Assembly (NCBI GenBank): GCA_015501075.1
Contig: JADNYJ010000096.1
Coordinates: 86,114 to 150,113, forward strand
DNA: 64,000 nucleotides
Reading direction: 5' to 3'
Source of the DNA: Gymnopilus junonius
Taxonomy: Eukaryota; Basidiomycota; Agaricomycetes; Agaricales; Galerinaceae
Each line of letters starts with the position of its first letter. Position 1 is the stretch's first letter. The position numbers and the translations under genes were made by a program. The notes below the pieces were generated by a model, which was not told the DNA's origin, searched no databases, and saw only the letters and a program-made list of their open reading frames with translations. Positions 13,890 to 25,974 of this stretch are shown in pieces.

Positions 13890-14410
13890 GTGTTTTTCAT
13901 CCTCTTCTCCCTTCCATATCCACAAACGTATACCAGCGATCGCCGTACCCACGCGGATGGCGAAGAGAGCGATGACGAAGGGCGAGGTGCATGGGTTGTT
14001 CATCGGAGCTTCCGGGCCAGAAGGCGAGTCATTTCGATGAAACAATGCGCAGAGCACCATCCGAGCTTCAAAAAAGGACGTGATCGACTTATATCAGTGC
14101 CTAATCAGCGAGTTTCGGTTCTAGGGACGTCTGCGCCGGATAACGCACCCATCGAGTTCGACCGGGTAGATATCTTTGAGATCGAGTGTATGTCGCAGTT
14201 GAGAGTGCAGGTATTCAGAGTGAGAGAGAAAAGTAGGCCCAGATTTGAGCAGAACAGGTACGTAGGGCGGAGGAGGTGGTTAGTGGTTGGCGATCGAGGT
14301 GAACGTTGACAACGACGAATCGGAGTAATCTCACGGTCATCAGTCAATTGGTCCGCCCACCTCAAAAGCCCATCTTCGAAGGTTCGAATGTGTTCCCTTC
14401 GTACGAGGGC
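13890..14410. repeat. Diverged dispersed repeat, copy A
   Basis: This segment shares ordered blocks with 16080-16550: a TTCATCCT(CT)TCTCCC...CCATATC(C/T)ACAAAC block, a TATCAGTGCCT(A/C)ATCAGCG block (14093-14112), and near the end a (A/C)TTGGTCCGCC(C/T)...GCCCATC(T/C)TCGA(A)...GTGTTC block (14348-14392). The spacing is alike, so the two are old duplicates. On the minus strand part of it reads as protein (FVIALFAIRVGTAIAG), which suggests a duplicated gene fragment, but I do not recognise the family. Confidence 0.5.
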
Positions 14411-14615
14411 GAATCCACAGTCTAAGGCTCCCTCGATTCAGGCCAAAAGTACTACTGCCATTATAACACTGAGGCAAAACAGCAAGTAAGTAGAATGCAT
14501 AGTCTAGTTCATCAGTAATACATCCAACTTGAAGCACCTTTTTTGAAGCACAAAACATGATCCATGAATAATTCGGCATTTAGTTATAATACCTTCCAAG
14601 GTAAAAAGTGGGTAA

Positions 14616-14701
14616 TTCGGGTACGGGGAATCGAACCCCGAGCTGCCGCGGACATGTTACTTCATGAAAGGCGGCAATGTTAGCCGTTACACCATACCCG
14701 A
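14616..14701 (-). tRNA. tRNA-Glu (anticodon UUC) with 14-nt intron
   Basis: The minus strand folds as a complete tRNA. The acceptor TCGGGTA pairs with TACCCGA. The A box lies in GTGTAACGGCTA, the D-loop sequence typical of fungal tRNA-Glu. The anticodon stem GCCGC/GCGGC pairs perfectly and the T-arm is CGGGG-TTCGATT-CCCCG. The anticodon loop begins CTTTCA, giving UUC at 34-36. A 14-nt intron (14651-14664) lies after position 37, the canonical site for nuclear tRNA introns. The discriminator base is A. All stems are intact, so this should be functional. Confidence 0.92.
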
Positions 14702-15053
14702 GATATAAACAATTAGGTACTGCTGCATCATCACCTTTAGGGTACACATTGTTAATCATAAAGGCAGATATTTAAAATCCTCACACAACATTGAACAAAG
14801 CCTGTGGGGCAAAAAATGATCAAATCATACCGTAAGCTTCAAACAAAAGGTAATAATCAAACTGCCACCACTCCCAGACTCTATTCAGTAATTTGATAAC
14901 TAAGCAACACACCAATATAGTTCGACTTGCAAACACCCAAATGGACTGCTAAACTGCATGGATGCCTCAGCACTCAGCTAGCGCTCAATTCCAAGCTCTA
15001 CCAAAATGCCGTCTCAAATGCAAAAAAATGTAATGCTCTTAAGACGGCACTAC

Positions 15054-15146
15054 TTCGGGTACGGGGGATCAAACCCCGAGCTGCCGTGCACTTTTATGGA
15101 TTTACCTTATGAGAGGCGACAATGTTAGCCATTACACCATACCTGA
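15054..15146 (-). tRNA. Second tRNA-Glu-like copy, possibly CUC, probably degenerate
   Basis: About 350 bp from the intact tRNA-Glu lies a related sequence in the same orientation. It keeps the D-arm (GTGTAATGGCTA), a T-arm (CGGGG-TTTGATC-CCCCG) and an acceptor TCAGGTA/TACCCGA with one mismatch. The anticodon loop reads CTCTCA, so the anticodon would be CUC. The intron would be longer (about 21-22 nt) and the anticodon stem GTCGC/ACGGC has a mismatch and a G-U pair. T-loop C56 is changed to T (TTTGATC). It could be a tandem duplicate on its way to becoming a pseudogene, or a working tRNA-Glu(CUC). Confidence 0.6.
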
Positions 15147-15149
15147 TAT

Positions 15150-16080
15150 GAAGCTGTATAAATACTGCAGCCCCTTCACCCTGATGTATTATAGGATTAT
15201 CCTCAGTGCAGATGATGTGCAGGATATGTTCAGAGAATTAGGTTTCATGGTTTCATTACCCAAAGAAAAAACAAGGGAACACCGGAAAAGGTCAATACAT
15301 GACAAGGAAGTTTAGAAGTTGAATAGAAGACAATCCATCAAGTCGCTTGACCATGATTGACCTTCAATGACTCACACAAAACTCAGAAAAATACTGTGTT
15401 CAACATTAAGATAGACATTGATGCATGATCCTCAGCTTAAGATTCGACATATACAGCTAGCGGACAATGTCATGAGTCACATCTCGAAACAAAGATTGTA
15501 AAAGAAGAGAAGAACATGCCTGATTTCATATGACACTCAATGAAAAAGGATGAACAGAGACCAGACTGACATAGCTGAATACATCACAGAAAGGAGAGAA
15601 GGAAAGAAGAAATAATCCAGATTCGAAAAGGAAGTAAGATTATGAGCATATGCTGATCAGAGGGTATGCGGAACATAGGTGATGGCACTGAGTATGATCC
15701 ACTAGATGTAGCTCAGTGACAAGATATTGATTAAAGCTACGGATGAATCGGAAGGGGATGGGAGAAGAAAAGAGAAAAGATACACCAGAGGCAGTAGACA
15801 ACAAAATGGAAATGAAGACAACAAAACAAATAGTACCATTGAGCTCTAGGTCAATGATAAGCAGAGGAAGAAGACGATGTCAAAAATTTGGAAAATAGAG
15901 ATGCATAACAAAATCAGTGTGAGAAATTAAGTCAGAGAGAGGACTGTAAAAAGCACAGTGGAAGAGTGTCATGTATCAGAGACAGCCAGGCATAATGAGA
16001 CAGGAAAACATTTACTTTATCTTTATACTCTTCCTCTTCGACAGCCCCAGTTTCCCTCATCATCAGCATATTGCTGTATC
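15150..16080. other. Intergenic, nothing recognised
   Basis: The sequence is purine-rich and full of short frames. The first ~60 bp resemble the sequence that flanks the other tRNA-Glu on the same side, so the tRNA duplication extended beyond the tRNA itself. Confidence 0.5.
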
Positions 16081-16550
16081 AACAGAACACCTTTCATCCT
16101 TCTCCCCTCATCCATATCTACAAACAGATTGTGTGATTGGTGAAAGAGGCGGTAACAGAAGGGGAGGTGTCAGAGCGATGCGTATGAGAGTGTCAAGGCA
16201 GAAAAAAGGCAGAAAACTGCGGAGCGCTGATTGTCAAAGAGAATGGCCAGATCGATCTGTATCAGTGCCTCATCAGCGCTAGTGATTTTTGACATCCAAA
16301 CCGGATGATGTACCTCTCAGTTCCGAGTCGCAGGTGTCCAGTGAAGGCAGGAGTTTGTAGCATGGGATCATCAGAAAAAGTGAGCCCCAAAGTCAAGAGT
16401 AAGCGTGCAAGCCATACGTAGTAGATAGAAGTCTGGTGGTTGAGGTCACAGTGAAGGTTCAAACCATCGTCGACATCAGAGGCTCTCACGCACGTCGGCT
16501 GATTGGTCCGCCTGCCTGAGAGCCCATCCTCGAATGTGTTCTCCTCGCTG
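16080..16550. repeat. Diverged dispersed repeat, copy B
   Basis: This is the partner of 13890-14410; the shared blocks here are at about 16095-16130, 16258-16277 and 16503-16545. A 126-codon minus-strand frame spans part of it, but the amino acid sequence is not recognisable and probably reflects chance or a decayed exon. A weaker similarity to 23,960-24,200 (ATCGATCTGTATC; TCGGTCCGC) may mark a third copy. Confidence 0.5.
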
Positions 16551-16599
16551 CAATGCAAAGACGAATACAAAAGATAATCAAAGGAATAAGGTGGACACA

Positions 16600-19500
16600 A
16601 ACGAGCCTCCTCTGCCGGTATCCATCCCATCACTATTCCCATCAGTGGCTCTTCTTATTCTGTAGGATCCAAGATAAAGTGACCTCAGTTTTCCATACGC
16701 TTCTGTCTGCCAGATTGTACAAATCCTAAACCTGCACAAGGTGAATAAATTCATGCAATGAACCTATCCACCAACATAGGTTGTAATAAGTGAATCCCGG
16801 GGACAGCAGCGTAAGGATCACGAAGATGGCAAGACTGGTGAGAACCAGAACGGTAAAGCATTACCCATAGAATTTCGATGTGCAAATAAGAAAGACGGAC
16901 GAGGAACATGAAAGCAAATAAACAAACTCACGTTATGCTCTTCGTTCCTTCACGTTCTTGAGTTGCAATGTACGGGCATAGATGAAGAACCAGAAAATGA
17001 GAAAGTTAGCAATGAACAGACAACTCAAAATACGCTGAGGGGAGGGGAAGGAAAGAATCTAAATGTTGAAGGCACTACATCGCCCATTTTAATGCAAATG
17101 GAATCAGAGGATCTGGATGATAGACCCTCCAAAGCAACATAGCATGAACTAAATCAAGAGGAGCATACATACAAAATTTCCGAGGTGAATTTGGAGCCCA
17201 CATGCGTAACGTGCTTCTCCTGGTCTATAATTGATGGTGAATCATTGGAAATGCACTGCACTTGATCCAAAGGTTCCATCTAGCATTAAAGCAAGCCTGT
17301 CAGAGTGGAAATTAAGGTAGTAACTTCGCCAATTTGGATCAGAACCAGTGGTACTGGTTAACCATCCATTCCAGAAGAAAGGAAGACTTGTTACTTTGTT
17401 AGATCCTCTTGAAGTTATGAAAATGTTCTGGCTTGATGGTGCAGTGTATGAGACCATGGATCCTGGAATGTCTTGGTCATTCTTGGTAAGAGATCGTGTG
17501 TACATATCCTCGGCTTTGGATGGTCGTCGACATTAGTTGGCAAGTGTATATAGCACAGTGAGAGAGTCGTCATAATGGAAACGTATCATTGCTGAAGAAG
17601 ACCTGAAAGAAATTCTTATTGCAAGCGCGAGCATAACCTGATGGAGAGCGCGGCGCAAGGTCCTATCTTAGTATCTAGAAGTTAAACCAGGACCAAAAAA
17701 TCGTCCCAAAGCATTGGACATATCTAAAGCCTCAACACGCGCGGCAGAGCAAGAGGTTCTCAAGGAATACTAATATAGGATTATAGGACGACGTGGTGAA
17801 CAAAAATGAAAGTTCGGTATGGAACAAAATGTAAACGAAAACCTAATCGCCAAACGAGCCTTCCAACTCCAAGCCATCCATCTTTGAGTACTCTTCACTA
17901 CATAGAGTCGGAATATAGAATTCTACCAAAAAGAAAGGAAGATTTTCGATTGGACGAACCCAAAGTGGAACCAAACCCAAGCGCCAGGACACCATTCTAC
18001 ATCCATCCATCACACAGCTCTCTAACCCCTCCTACTAAGGTACGACTCTTTCTCTCTTCCGCATGATCCAGCCCCATCCGCAACCGTATATGCAAGAGCA
18101 ACCGCCAGCTAAATCTTTTTTTTCTTTCTCCATACCCTTCAATCTGATGCAGGTCAGAATCGGACACATTTATACCTGCGCTAGCAAAACAAATCCAAAT
18201 AATGAATCCATCCACCAAGGCAAGAATAGGAGCCCCACCAGAAGTAGGGTAAGAATCATCGAGAAATAAGACGGACAAAAAAAAGAGACACGGATCTGGA
18301 TATACAGATCAAAGGGTTGATATTATCAAGGTGAGCTTATATAGCGCCAGGAAAGAAAAGGAAAAAAAGGAGAGAGGGGAAGATGAGACTCCAATCCCAC
18401 CCCTCCGAGATGGGGAATCAATAGGCATCGTCAAAGCCTCCAGACCAAAAAACGAAAACGAAAAGCAGCGCAGCACCTGAAATCGTCCTTTCAGAACGCC
18501 GACATTAAAAACCCTTCAGACATACAACACAGAAACTCTGTAAGCGTAAAGCTTTATAAAGGGGTGAGTAGGAAAGGAGGTTAAACGGAGCATGTTCTGC
18601 TCAGAATATGTCGATCCCAGGAATAGAAACATAAAGAAAGAAAGAAAAATCCGTTCAGCTGGATGGTACAACCCAGATCCCGGCCTTCCATTGTCGTATA
18701 TCCGTATCTGCTTCCCTTGAAACATTGCTTGAAAGTGTAAGATCGAAGCCGCAAAACCAAAAGAAGTTCTTTAGCCCATTCCCATCTCAAACCCCGAGCA
18801 TCTGCTCGTCATTCCCATTCTCTATCAATCCTCCCCCTTTAATTCCTTCTGTGAAAGACCGTTCCACTATACACTTCACTCAAACTACATTCTATGCAAT
18901 ACTACCAGCGCCAGTGGGATAGATGAAACAAAGAATTCATCTGCCAAAGTTGCTAGAGAAGAAGGTGCAGAAATTGAAGCGTATGTAGCAGCCATCGAGG
19001 AAAGCGGGAAGATGATGGTCCTGATCCTAACCAAAGCTGGTTGTGGTTCGAAAAAGACAGATGTCAAGGCAGGAAAAAACAGTACTGTTGACGGAGCCTA
19101 GTAGCGGTTATGCTAGTGAAAGTATAAAGGCATGAAGAAAAATGACGATGTCATGAACTCAACATAGTATGTCCCGCTCTTTTGACACCAGAGGAGGGGA
19201 CGATAAAGGGATAGAGATAAAATAAAAAAATTCTGCTTCCCCTTCACCAGCTCGAACCCAATTTTCAATGCTAAAACCAACCGCAACGAGGAAGTCACAA
19301 AGTATATGCACCGTTGAGTGCAGTACTGGAAGTCGAGAAGACGGATAGAAGTGCAGGCGATGCCGGCCGACGCGAAACGCAGGCTCAGTCAGTCAGTCAG
19401 AGAGCGCCTTTCAATGTCGACAGCAACGCCCGGGCTCGCCTTATCCTACAGGAGTTGTAAGCAATCTATATCGGAAAATTCGAGGAAATTATACACTTAT

Positions 19501-21318
19501 CATTACTCACCTTCAAAGGCCTAAAGGCCAGCCCAGCATAGCAGAGTAAGGTCCCAGCCTATCGATAGGAGATATAAGAAAAAAAAGTAAGGCCGGACAC
19601 GCTCAACGGTAACACCACGCGCACCCTGCCGCTTCCACGGGTCTAGCCGGTCAACTGTAGAGTTGACGTCATCATTTCTCACATACTTAACTCATCCAGC
19701 AGGCGCTGAGGCCGAGAGGCACTGCTGTTGGCATCTGACCATCGCTGCTTGAGTACATTATCTCCCAAAATACCTAACGACAACTTCTTTAAATATCTCT
19801 TTCCTCGTCGGAAAGCTGACTCACCTGACTTTTAACTTCGGGAATCTTCCTCAAACATCGCTATCTCTGAATCATAACCTCTGAACGTTGGAACCCTAGT
19901 GGCCCCGAAACTTTTATACAATGTCTGACCCTCCTCCTGCCTGAGCAACTACGAGCATCCAAAAATTTCCTGTCTTGTACTCATTCTCCAGATGTATCGA
20001 CTCTTTCTGAAGTAGTTCCATCCTCTATCCGAGAAAAGAAGAAAGCAGAACACAGAAAACAGGAAGCAGAAAACGGAAAGATGAAGGACGACTTCCAAGA
20101 CGCCTAAGACTGGTTGTTGTGACATTATTGAAAATGCAAATCGAAGTGAATTTGGTATCTTGGATGATCATGATGATTACCAGACGAATCATAGACCCGA
20201 GAAATGAAAATGAGAGGAGTAATACAGTTCAGAACGCATATTGAACGCGACACGTTCGACTACAGACAGGTCGACCGAAACTTGACAACAAAAAATAAAA
20301 GAAAGGAAAAAATAAGTTCTCAGGTCCTCCATCCAGGACCATGCGCGACTCGCACCCGTATCCATCTAAACACTGCGTATACTCACAGTCCCGAAACCAG
20401 CATAAAGGGAGACCATCCATTCCATCTTGATGCTCAGAGTCAGATATCTGCTCGGCATCCTCTATCTCTACCGATCACCCAACTCCAAGATCTGTCTGTG
20501 AGACACCATCCTCCTCCATACACTTCAATCCCGCATAGAAAAAGAAAAGCTTAAACCTGCACCAGCTGGGCGGATTAAGACAACGCGTCCATGGGCCGAC
20601 ATGGGCTGAACCCAAGGAGGGATAGCAGCGTAAAGGGAGTCGTCAAGGATGGCAGAAGGACGAAGTTGTGACCGAATCAAGGCGCATTACAATTTGGAGA
20701 GAATACCTTTCAAGTGAGGGAATTATGGAAGCGTCTAGAGAAGAAGATCCTAGCAGTGGACAATGGAGACATCAGCAAGGAGCACGGAACAGGAAGGAAG
20801 GATGTAGATGCAAAATGAATCGATAATACGCAGATTAGCGCACCATCTGCAAATGGCGAAGAATAGTGGTGATGGTAGGAATAAGGCAATTGAATGAAAA
20901 GAAGAGGAAGGTCCACGCATACAACAAGCAAAGGAATAACTCACCGTAACTATCGACCACTTCGACCACTTCAGCCTCCCTCTTCATACCCAAGATAAAT
21001 GCCAAAGCTGTACGCGGAGCCTTTCTCATTTCTCGTTTCCCGAATGTTCAGAAGAGCACCAAAGGTCCGAACCTCAAAGATCGGGGGTGGCATCGACGAA
21101 TCTTCGAGAGGCGAGTCGAAATGTAAGCGTGCTCGAAAACAGGAGCATGCGGGACGGATAGAAAAGTAACGGGAGTCGCCAACGTATACGAAAGCACTGG
21201 GTTGGCCTCATCCTCCGAGATGACTCTAGAAGATCAATATGATTATCAGGTCTGATTTCAATCTGAGCCAGGGATACGGGAGATTGGCTACATACTCACA
21301 GGTAACACATGCTCGGGT
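16600..21318. other. Gene-poor interval
   Basis: No complete gene could be built in 4.7 kb. A minus-strand stretch at 17271-17505 reads like real protein (SLPFFWNGWLTSTTGSDPNW, then LDGTFGSSAVHFQ and a stop) and may be a terminal exon or a gene remnant; I do not recognise it. Minus-strand sequence at about 20,940-21,230 is also coding-like in more than one frame, next to a GTGAGT donor at 20,940. A 29-bp palindromic motif at 19646-19674 recurs at 28455-28483. Confidence 0.35.
19646..19674. repeat. 29-bp palindromic motif, copy 1
   Basis: The sequence has the core TCAACTGTAGAGTTGA followed by TGACGTCA-like bases. It is 28/29 identical to 28455-28483, where the core is the perfect palindrome GTCAACTGTACAGTTGAC. 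The two lie 8.8 kb apart in otherwise unrelated sequence. They could be transposon termini, a regulatory site or a dispersed short repeat. Confidence 0.7.
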
Positions 21319-21326
21319 GGTGTAGT

Positions 21327-22014
21327 CAGTGTTGTAAACTAAGGCCTTATTAACCCCTGAAATTTTCATTAAGCCTTAAACCTTAAGTACTGGTCTTATT
21401 TAAGATTTGTATCTAAGGCCTTATTAAGGCTTACATAAGGGTTGGTAAGCGTTCACATGCACGGTTCATATTATCATTGATGATGCCAAATTCCGCTCTC
21501 TACCTTACCGCCCAGTCCTGCTGAAGCATGCTTCCTGGCTGTGCATAACGATAATGCTGATGGTACAGCAGGACAGGGCAAACTAGTACCTATAGACCCT
21601 AGTATTCATCGGGGTTGACAGCCATGAGGCATGAGCACACCTTCAATTACCCAAGATTCAGATGACAGCTTCAGTTTCTCTGGATCGTCATTGGTGAGGT
21701 CGATGGCTAATCCCTCAGGTCGCTGGGCTTCAACACATCCAATGCAGTGAGCTTGTAGATGGGAGCCATTTTGCTTGGTCCCAGCAATGAAGTATTGCCA
21801 GATGGGATGCCTTTTCCCCATAGTAGTGAGAGTTGAATAAAATTTTGATTTATCGCACCCAAGATCAGCTTTGATCACTGGCGCACTGCTCCATCACATA
21901 CTTTCTAAGGCTTAACTAAGGGTTAGAATGACCTCGGCGTGATACTAAGCCTTAGTCTTAACATCGATTTAAGTCTTAAACCTTATTAAGGGCTAACCCT
22001 TAGTTACAACACTG
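21327..22014. mobile_element. 688-bp non-autonomous hAT element with 8-bp TSD
   Basis: The left end is CAGTGTTGTAAACTAAGG and the right end is its inverted match (CCTTAGTTACAACACTG, with one base indel). The flanks carry a perfect 8-bp target duplication GGTGTAGT at 21319-21326 and 22015-22022. CAGTG termini and 8-bp TSDs define the hAT superfamily. The arms are rich in repeated CTTAA/TAAGG motifs (AAGGCTTA, TTAAGG), which may be subterminal binding sites. Inside lies a fragment of a BED-type zinc finger (21606-21878). There is no room for a complete transposase, so the element must be mobilised in trans. The intact TSD suggests a fairly recent insertion. Confidence 0.93.
21606..21878 (-). 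pseudogene. BED zinc-finger fragment of a hAT transposase
   Basis: This 90-codon frame contains HPIWQYFIAGTKQNGSH followed by AHCIGCVEAQRP. This is the start of the BED-type finger (W, KQNGSH, C-x2-C) found at the N terminus of fungal hAT transposases. The RNase H-like catalytic domain is absent. It is either a remnant of the parent autonomous copy or a short DNA-binding protein retained by the non-autonomous element. Confidence 0.6.
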
Positions 22015-22022
22015 GGTGTAGT

Positions 22023-24268
22023 GACATACGTTCTCAGATCGTGAAAGGAAGCATTAGAAGAGACGTGAATGTTGAGCAATCGAGGGAGCGCAATACTGGT
22101 CGTGGTGGATGGTCAGTGGTGGTTGGGAGTAAAGCAGTGAAGGTCCAGTGTAGATTATGATAGAGGGTGCTGAGGGCGCGCAGACGATCTGCATGAGGAT
22201 GGTGCATATGGTGCAGTCGCATCACAACATGAAGAAGGGAATGTACGTACCAGCGAGTCTCACCTCATGTAATTGACCCATTAATTCGCGATCTTTCTTT
22301 GGGTGAACCACACCTCGAGGACGGTGTTATGAGGTATAAGGCATGGTGATAAAAGATCGGGAGGCAATGAATGAGTATATCCATAGCAAAATATAGCGGA
22401 ACCAGCCAGGGAGGAGGACGGCTAAGTATGAACGTTGAACTCAGCATGGTTGACATTGCAGATGATCACACGATTTGGCCGATCAGCCCGTTGGCCATTC
22501 ATTGACTTCACGTTCGATATCGGGTCTCTTTTTGAGCCCTCTTCGTTATGTTGACCGCCAAAGCTCGCACTGTGACCAGGTGGGTATAGAACAGGTAATC
22601 AGACAATGATTGCTCATCGACGCGCGAGGGTAAAGTGTGAATAATTTTCGCGTCGGCAATAGTATACAAAAATAAAGACCATCCTGCTAGCGCTGCACCA
22701 CATCTTCAACCTAACCTCCTCATAGTTTAACATCCATCCCATAAATTACAATGACTCGAGAAGAAAATATTCCTTGCGCCAATGAAGAGGGAGTAAGTGA
22801 GCAAGAAGGAAGAATAGGCTGAAAGAGCTTATGTATGCAATTGCATCAATCTTTCCATCCGAAAGTGATCCAACTAAAGAGTTCAAATTGGAAAGAATGC
22901 CTTTCCAACTCCGACAAAGAAAACCATGTTTCGGCCACCAGCCTGAGGTCTATTCAAAATCTAATATCACCCTCCGGAAATCAACCATCCCAACAGCGAT
23001 GCCTATAAAAGAAAGGGTGAAAATTGACTCCGTCCACTTTGAAGTGGAGGCATAGAGAACAAGCACGGGCATAACACAAATTAGAAGGGATGGGCAATGG
23101 CGGGGATAAGATTAGATTTATGAAAGAGCAAGAACCAAAGGAAACACAACGAGGAGGTCTTGAAAAGAAACAGCAGAAAGCATGCGGATACCAAAAAGAA
23201 AGAAAGTCGCACCCCTCCCATGACCTTCTCCAGTCGGGAGCCTAAAGTAAAAAAATAAAAATAAAAGGAAAAAATATGTCGGTCCAATCTCATCTTAACT
23301 CTCGAGCACCTGTTCGTTGGTCTCGAACGACCGCCCATGTCTTCTAATGTCTAACCTTCCAACCCGGTAATTCTTCTCCATCCGCTCTTCCCCACGTTAG
23401 TGAAGGAAACCTCGGGCAGGTGGGTACATTCAGACCATCGCGTATAATGCACGAGGACAAAAGCATCAAAACAGGCAAAGAAAACAGAAGAACGATGAGG
23501 TGAGTCCAGCTAATGCAGGCTATGATCCCTGGAATCATAGATGATGGAAGAGGAAGCCATCGCCAATGCAGTTGGAAACGACACCATTGACCGTTGAAGG
23601 AGCCTGGTAACAGTCGGGTCAGTACGTTCCATAGGTTGCGTAGGCAGAGAATGAGAAGGATTAAAATACAACATGAAAGAGTGGCGCAAAGAGAGTGGTG
23701 TAGCATGAGCTCGACATGGGCACCACAGGCGAATCGAGGCGTAAGAGGCACGCGTACGAGAGAAAAGGGAACTCACTCTCCAGCTCCCTTCCCTGTCGCC
23801 AATACCGTGACATCGCAATCATAACGCCATACATCCAGATTTGTTGAATGCCATTCCGAAGTCGAAGGTGGTGCTTGAAGCTGCGAGCAGAAGAACAGGT
23901 AGATCTGGACGCAGACAACATTGTTCGTACCAACGCTGGCCAGGCGTCATCGATGCATCCTGCAACAAGAGGGTAATCGATCTGTATCGGGTCTAACCGG
24001 AACTTTTCAGGCACCTATAGATATCTGGATTCAATGATCTGTGAGCAAGAGTAATATCGCATCAACTCATCGACAGAGAGATCATAGATAGCGACAGCGT
24101 GTGGTGGTGGAGGCGGCGGCGGAAGGCGCAGGAGGCGGTTGAGATCAACGTTGAAATGGTTCTCACGCCTTTCAGACAGTCGGTCCGCTTACCACAATCG
24201 GGCTTGTCATCCTCCGTCCCCCATTCGTTGACATCTCTGAGCTCTCTGGTCAAAGCTTCAACATTTCA
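22023..24268. other. Interval with a possible gene start and coding-like fragments
   Basis: No full gene could be resolved. At 22751 an ATG (MTREENIPCANEEG) follows a TATA-like TATACAAAAATAAAG and a C/T-rich leader and ends at a GTAAGT donor at about 22793, which looks like a true first exon. Sequence downstream to 23055 is open, but the splicing is uncertain. On the minus strand 23,760-24,000 reads IQIDYPLVAGCIDDAW and IQQIWMYGVMIAMSRYWRQG before a GTGAGT donor. This vaguely resembles the N-terminal part of DUF6533-type membrane proteins but is not conclusive. Confidence 0.3.
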
Positions 24269-25230
24269 ATGCTCCGTTTCGCTCTAGTTATTGACTTTCT
24301 TAGAAGTATGGAAGACTGCGTGCCGACCCTTAGAAAGCGTCCGCGTCGATTTCGGTTCGGACCTATATTTGAAACACATTACGACTCTCTACATGACCCC
24401 GGATGTATTTCGCAGGTTTTGGAGAACGGTTTTGACGTGGATATTGGATATCTCCACGACGGTGCCGCTATTGACTCGGATATTCACAAGTCGATTCAGG
24501 AATCCCTAGATTACTACCACAGTTTACAAAATTGACCAGCAATGCCTCAGTCCTGTGAAGCTTAATCTGGTTTGCTATTGATTCATTGGTTTAAATCAGA
24601 GCACATTTATACCCCCATTACCAATATCTCCATTGGAAAGGATCTCGAAATTCTCACCAGCACCACCTACGTCGGACCCGACGTTTCCAAAACCTTAATT
24701 GTCAACGACGATGCCGCCTGTGTTATGGAATTTGGATTCGGTGCTGCTGATGGTGTACCCGGCGAGTAAGGTGATGAGGAAGAAAAAGGTCTTCATTGTT
24801 TTACGATAAAGGAGTTAGTATATTCAAGGATTGCTCATGTGTTAGGATCAGAGAAACTGCGAGTTGAAGTGTGGCCCCAATTTGAAGGTAACAGTCCCTT
24901 TTTATGCATTTGAGAAAATACAGTGAGAAGGGTGAAAATGATCTTACCCCATTTTAGAGCGAATTCTAGAGACTATTTCGCAATCAGGTTCGCGCTAACA
25001 GGGTCCTTCTATGGCACTCCATGTAGTTCTGGTTGGTAAAAGGTTTCTTCATTCAAGACGAGAATCACCAATGGACTGCCCAGTTTTATTTGTTACAGCA
25101 AAACACCAGACCGTTCAATTGAAATTTCGGCACCAAGGAAAAAGGAGCTATAGCGGATGAGTGCGTTATGGAGATTCAACATGTTTCTATAAGTTTAATA
25201 AAGGGGCACTGAATATCAATCCGCTATGAA
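24269..25230 (+). other. Fragments of an unidentified + strand gene
   Basis: Several open stretches look like exons: 24299-24420 (LEVWKTACRPLE, VFRRFWRTV), 24600-24767 (TNISIGKDLEIL, MEFGFGAADGVPGE) ending at a GTAAGG donor, and 24846-24888 (GSEKLRVEVWPQFE) between an acceptor and a GTAACA donor. The phases do not join cleanly into one frame. The product is not recognised, and the gene may be decayed. Confidence 0.25.
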
Positions 25231-25511
25231 GTGTTGGCGGATTATTTACCATTCCCTCCGGAATCAAAACCTCTTACCGACCATTTCATAGCGCCTTTTT
25301 ACCGAGTTAGACCCGGAAGGAACGCAGTGTGCACCGAGACATCGACTTCAAATGTAAACTCAACAGACGCGAGTCCGAAGGCCAAAATCCGCCGCTTACG
25401 ATTGTACCTTCTTTTCCTGAGGTCGTTCCCAGATAATTACTTGGCCTTCCCTGGCCCACTGATCACGAGAAGGCCCCGACTCATGTATTGTTTCGTTGCA
25501 GCAAGGGCTGA

Positions 25512-25724
25512 CACTGCTGGCACCAACCTCTGTTTCTTTGGGAAACAGCATGAAAGAAACACGTCACCTGATTTCTTTTAGGTGTTTCTCCAGAAACCAG
25601 CGTTCGGCCTTGCCTAATTTGGTATGGCCGACTGGTGTTTCTCAAGGAAACAGTGGAAAAAAAGTCATATGACGTGTTTCCTAGGTACTGTTTCCTCAAG
25701 AAACACTACTCAGTGCCAGCAGTG
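25512..25724. mobile_element. 213-bp CACTG-ended mini-transposon with TGA duplication
   Basis: The element begins CACTGCTGGCAC and ends with the exact inverse GTGCCAGCAGTG. The flanking triplet TGA is duplicated (25509-25511 and 25725-25727). A CACTR terminus and 3-bp target duplication are the hallmark of CACTA/EnSpm elements. Inside, GTTTC(T/C)...GGAAACA and GAAACACGTCA motifs recur in inverted orientation, so nearly the whole element can fold on itself. It has no coding capacity and would depend on a transposase encoded elsewhere. Confidence 0.88.
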
Positions 25725-25974
25725 TGAGTCTAAAGGGCCAATCATTGAAGCTATAAGTATTCGACCTCATTAGGAGAGTAATCCATCTCAAAGGAGTTTG
25801 GCTCACCACCCCCAATTAACGAATCTTCAAAGCCAGATTGACAATGTCATACGGCCGGCCTTTAAACGTCACCTATCCAGTTTCCGTGCAAGTTCATAAC
25901 TAGCCACCTGTCGCCAATGCTCAATGTTTTGATTTAGAGCTAGACTTGTACCTGGTCCTACTAATAATTCCCCA

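Noticed and set aside
16262..16642. 126-codon minus frame as a gene
   Set aside because: It overlaps a diverged repeat, has no recognisable motif, and the related copy A does not conserve the frame.
21327..25724. The 21.3-kb hAT element and the 25.5-kb mini-element as one larger transposon
   Set aside because: Each has its own inverted termini and its own target duplication of different length (8 and 3 bp).
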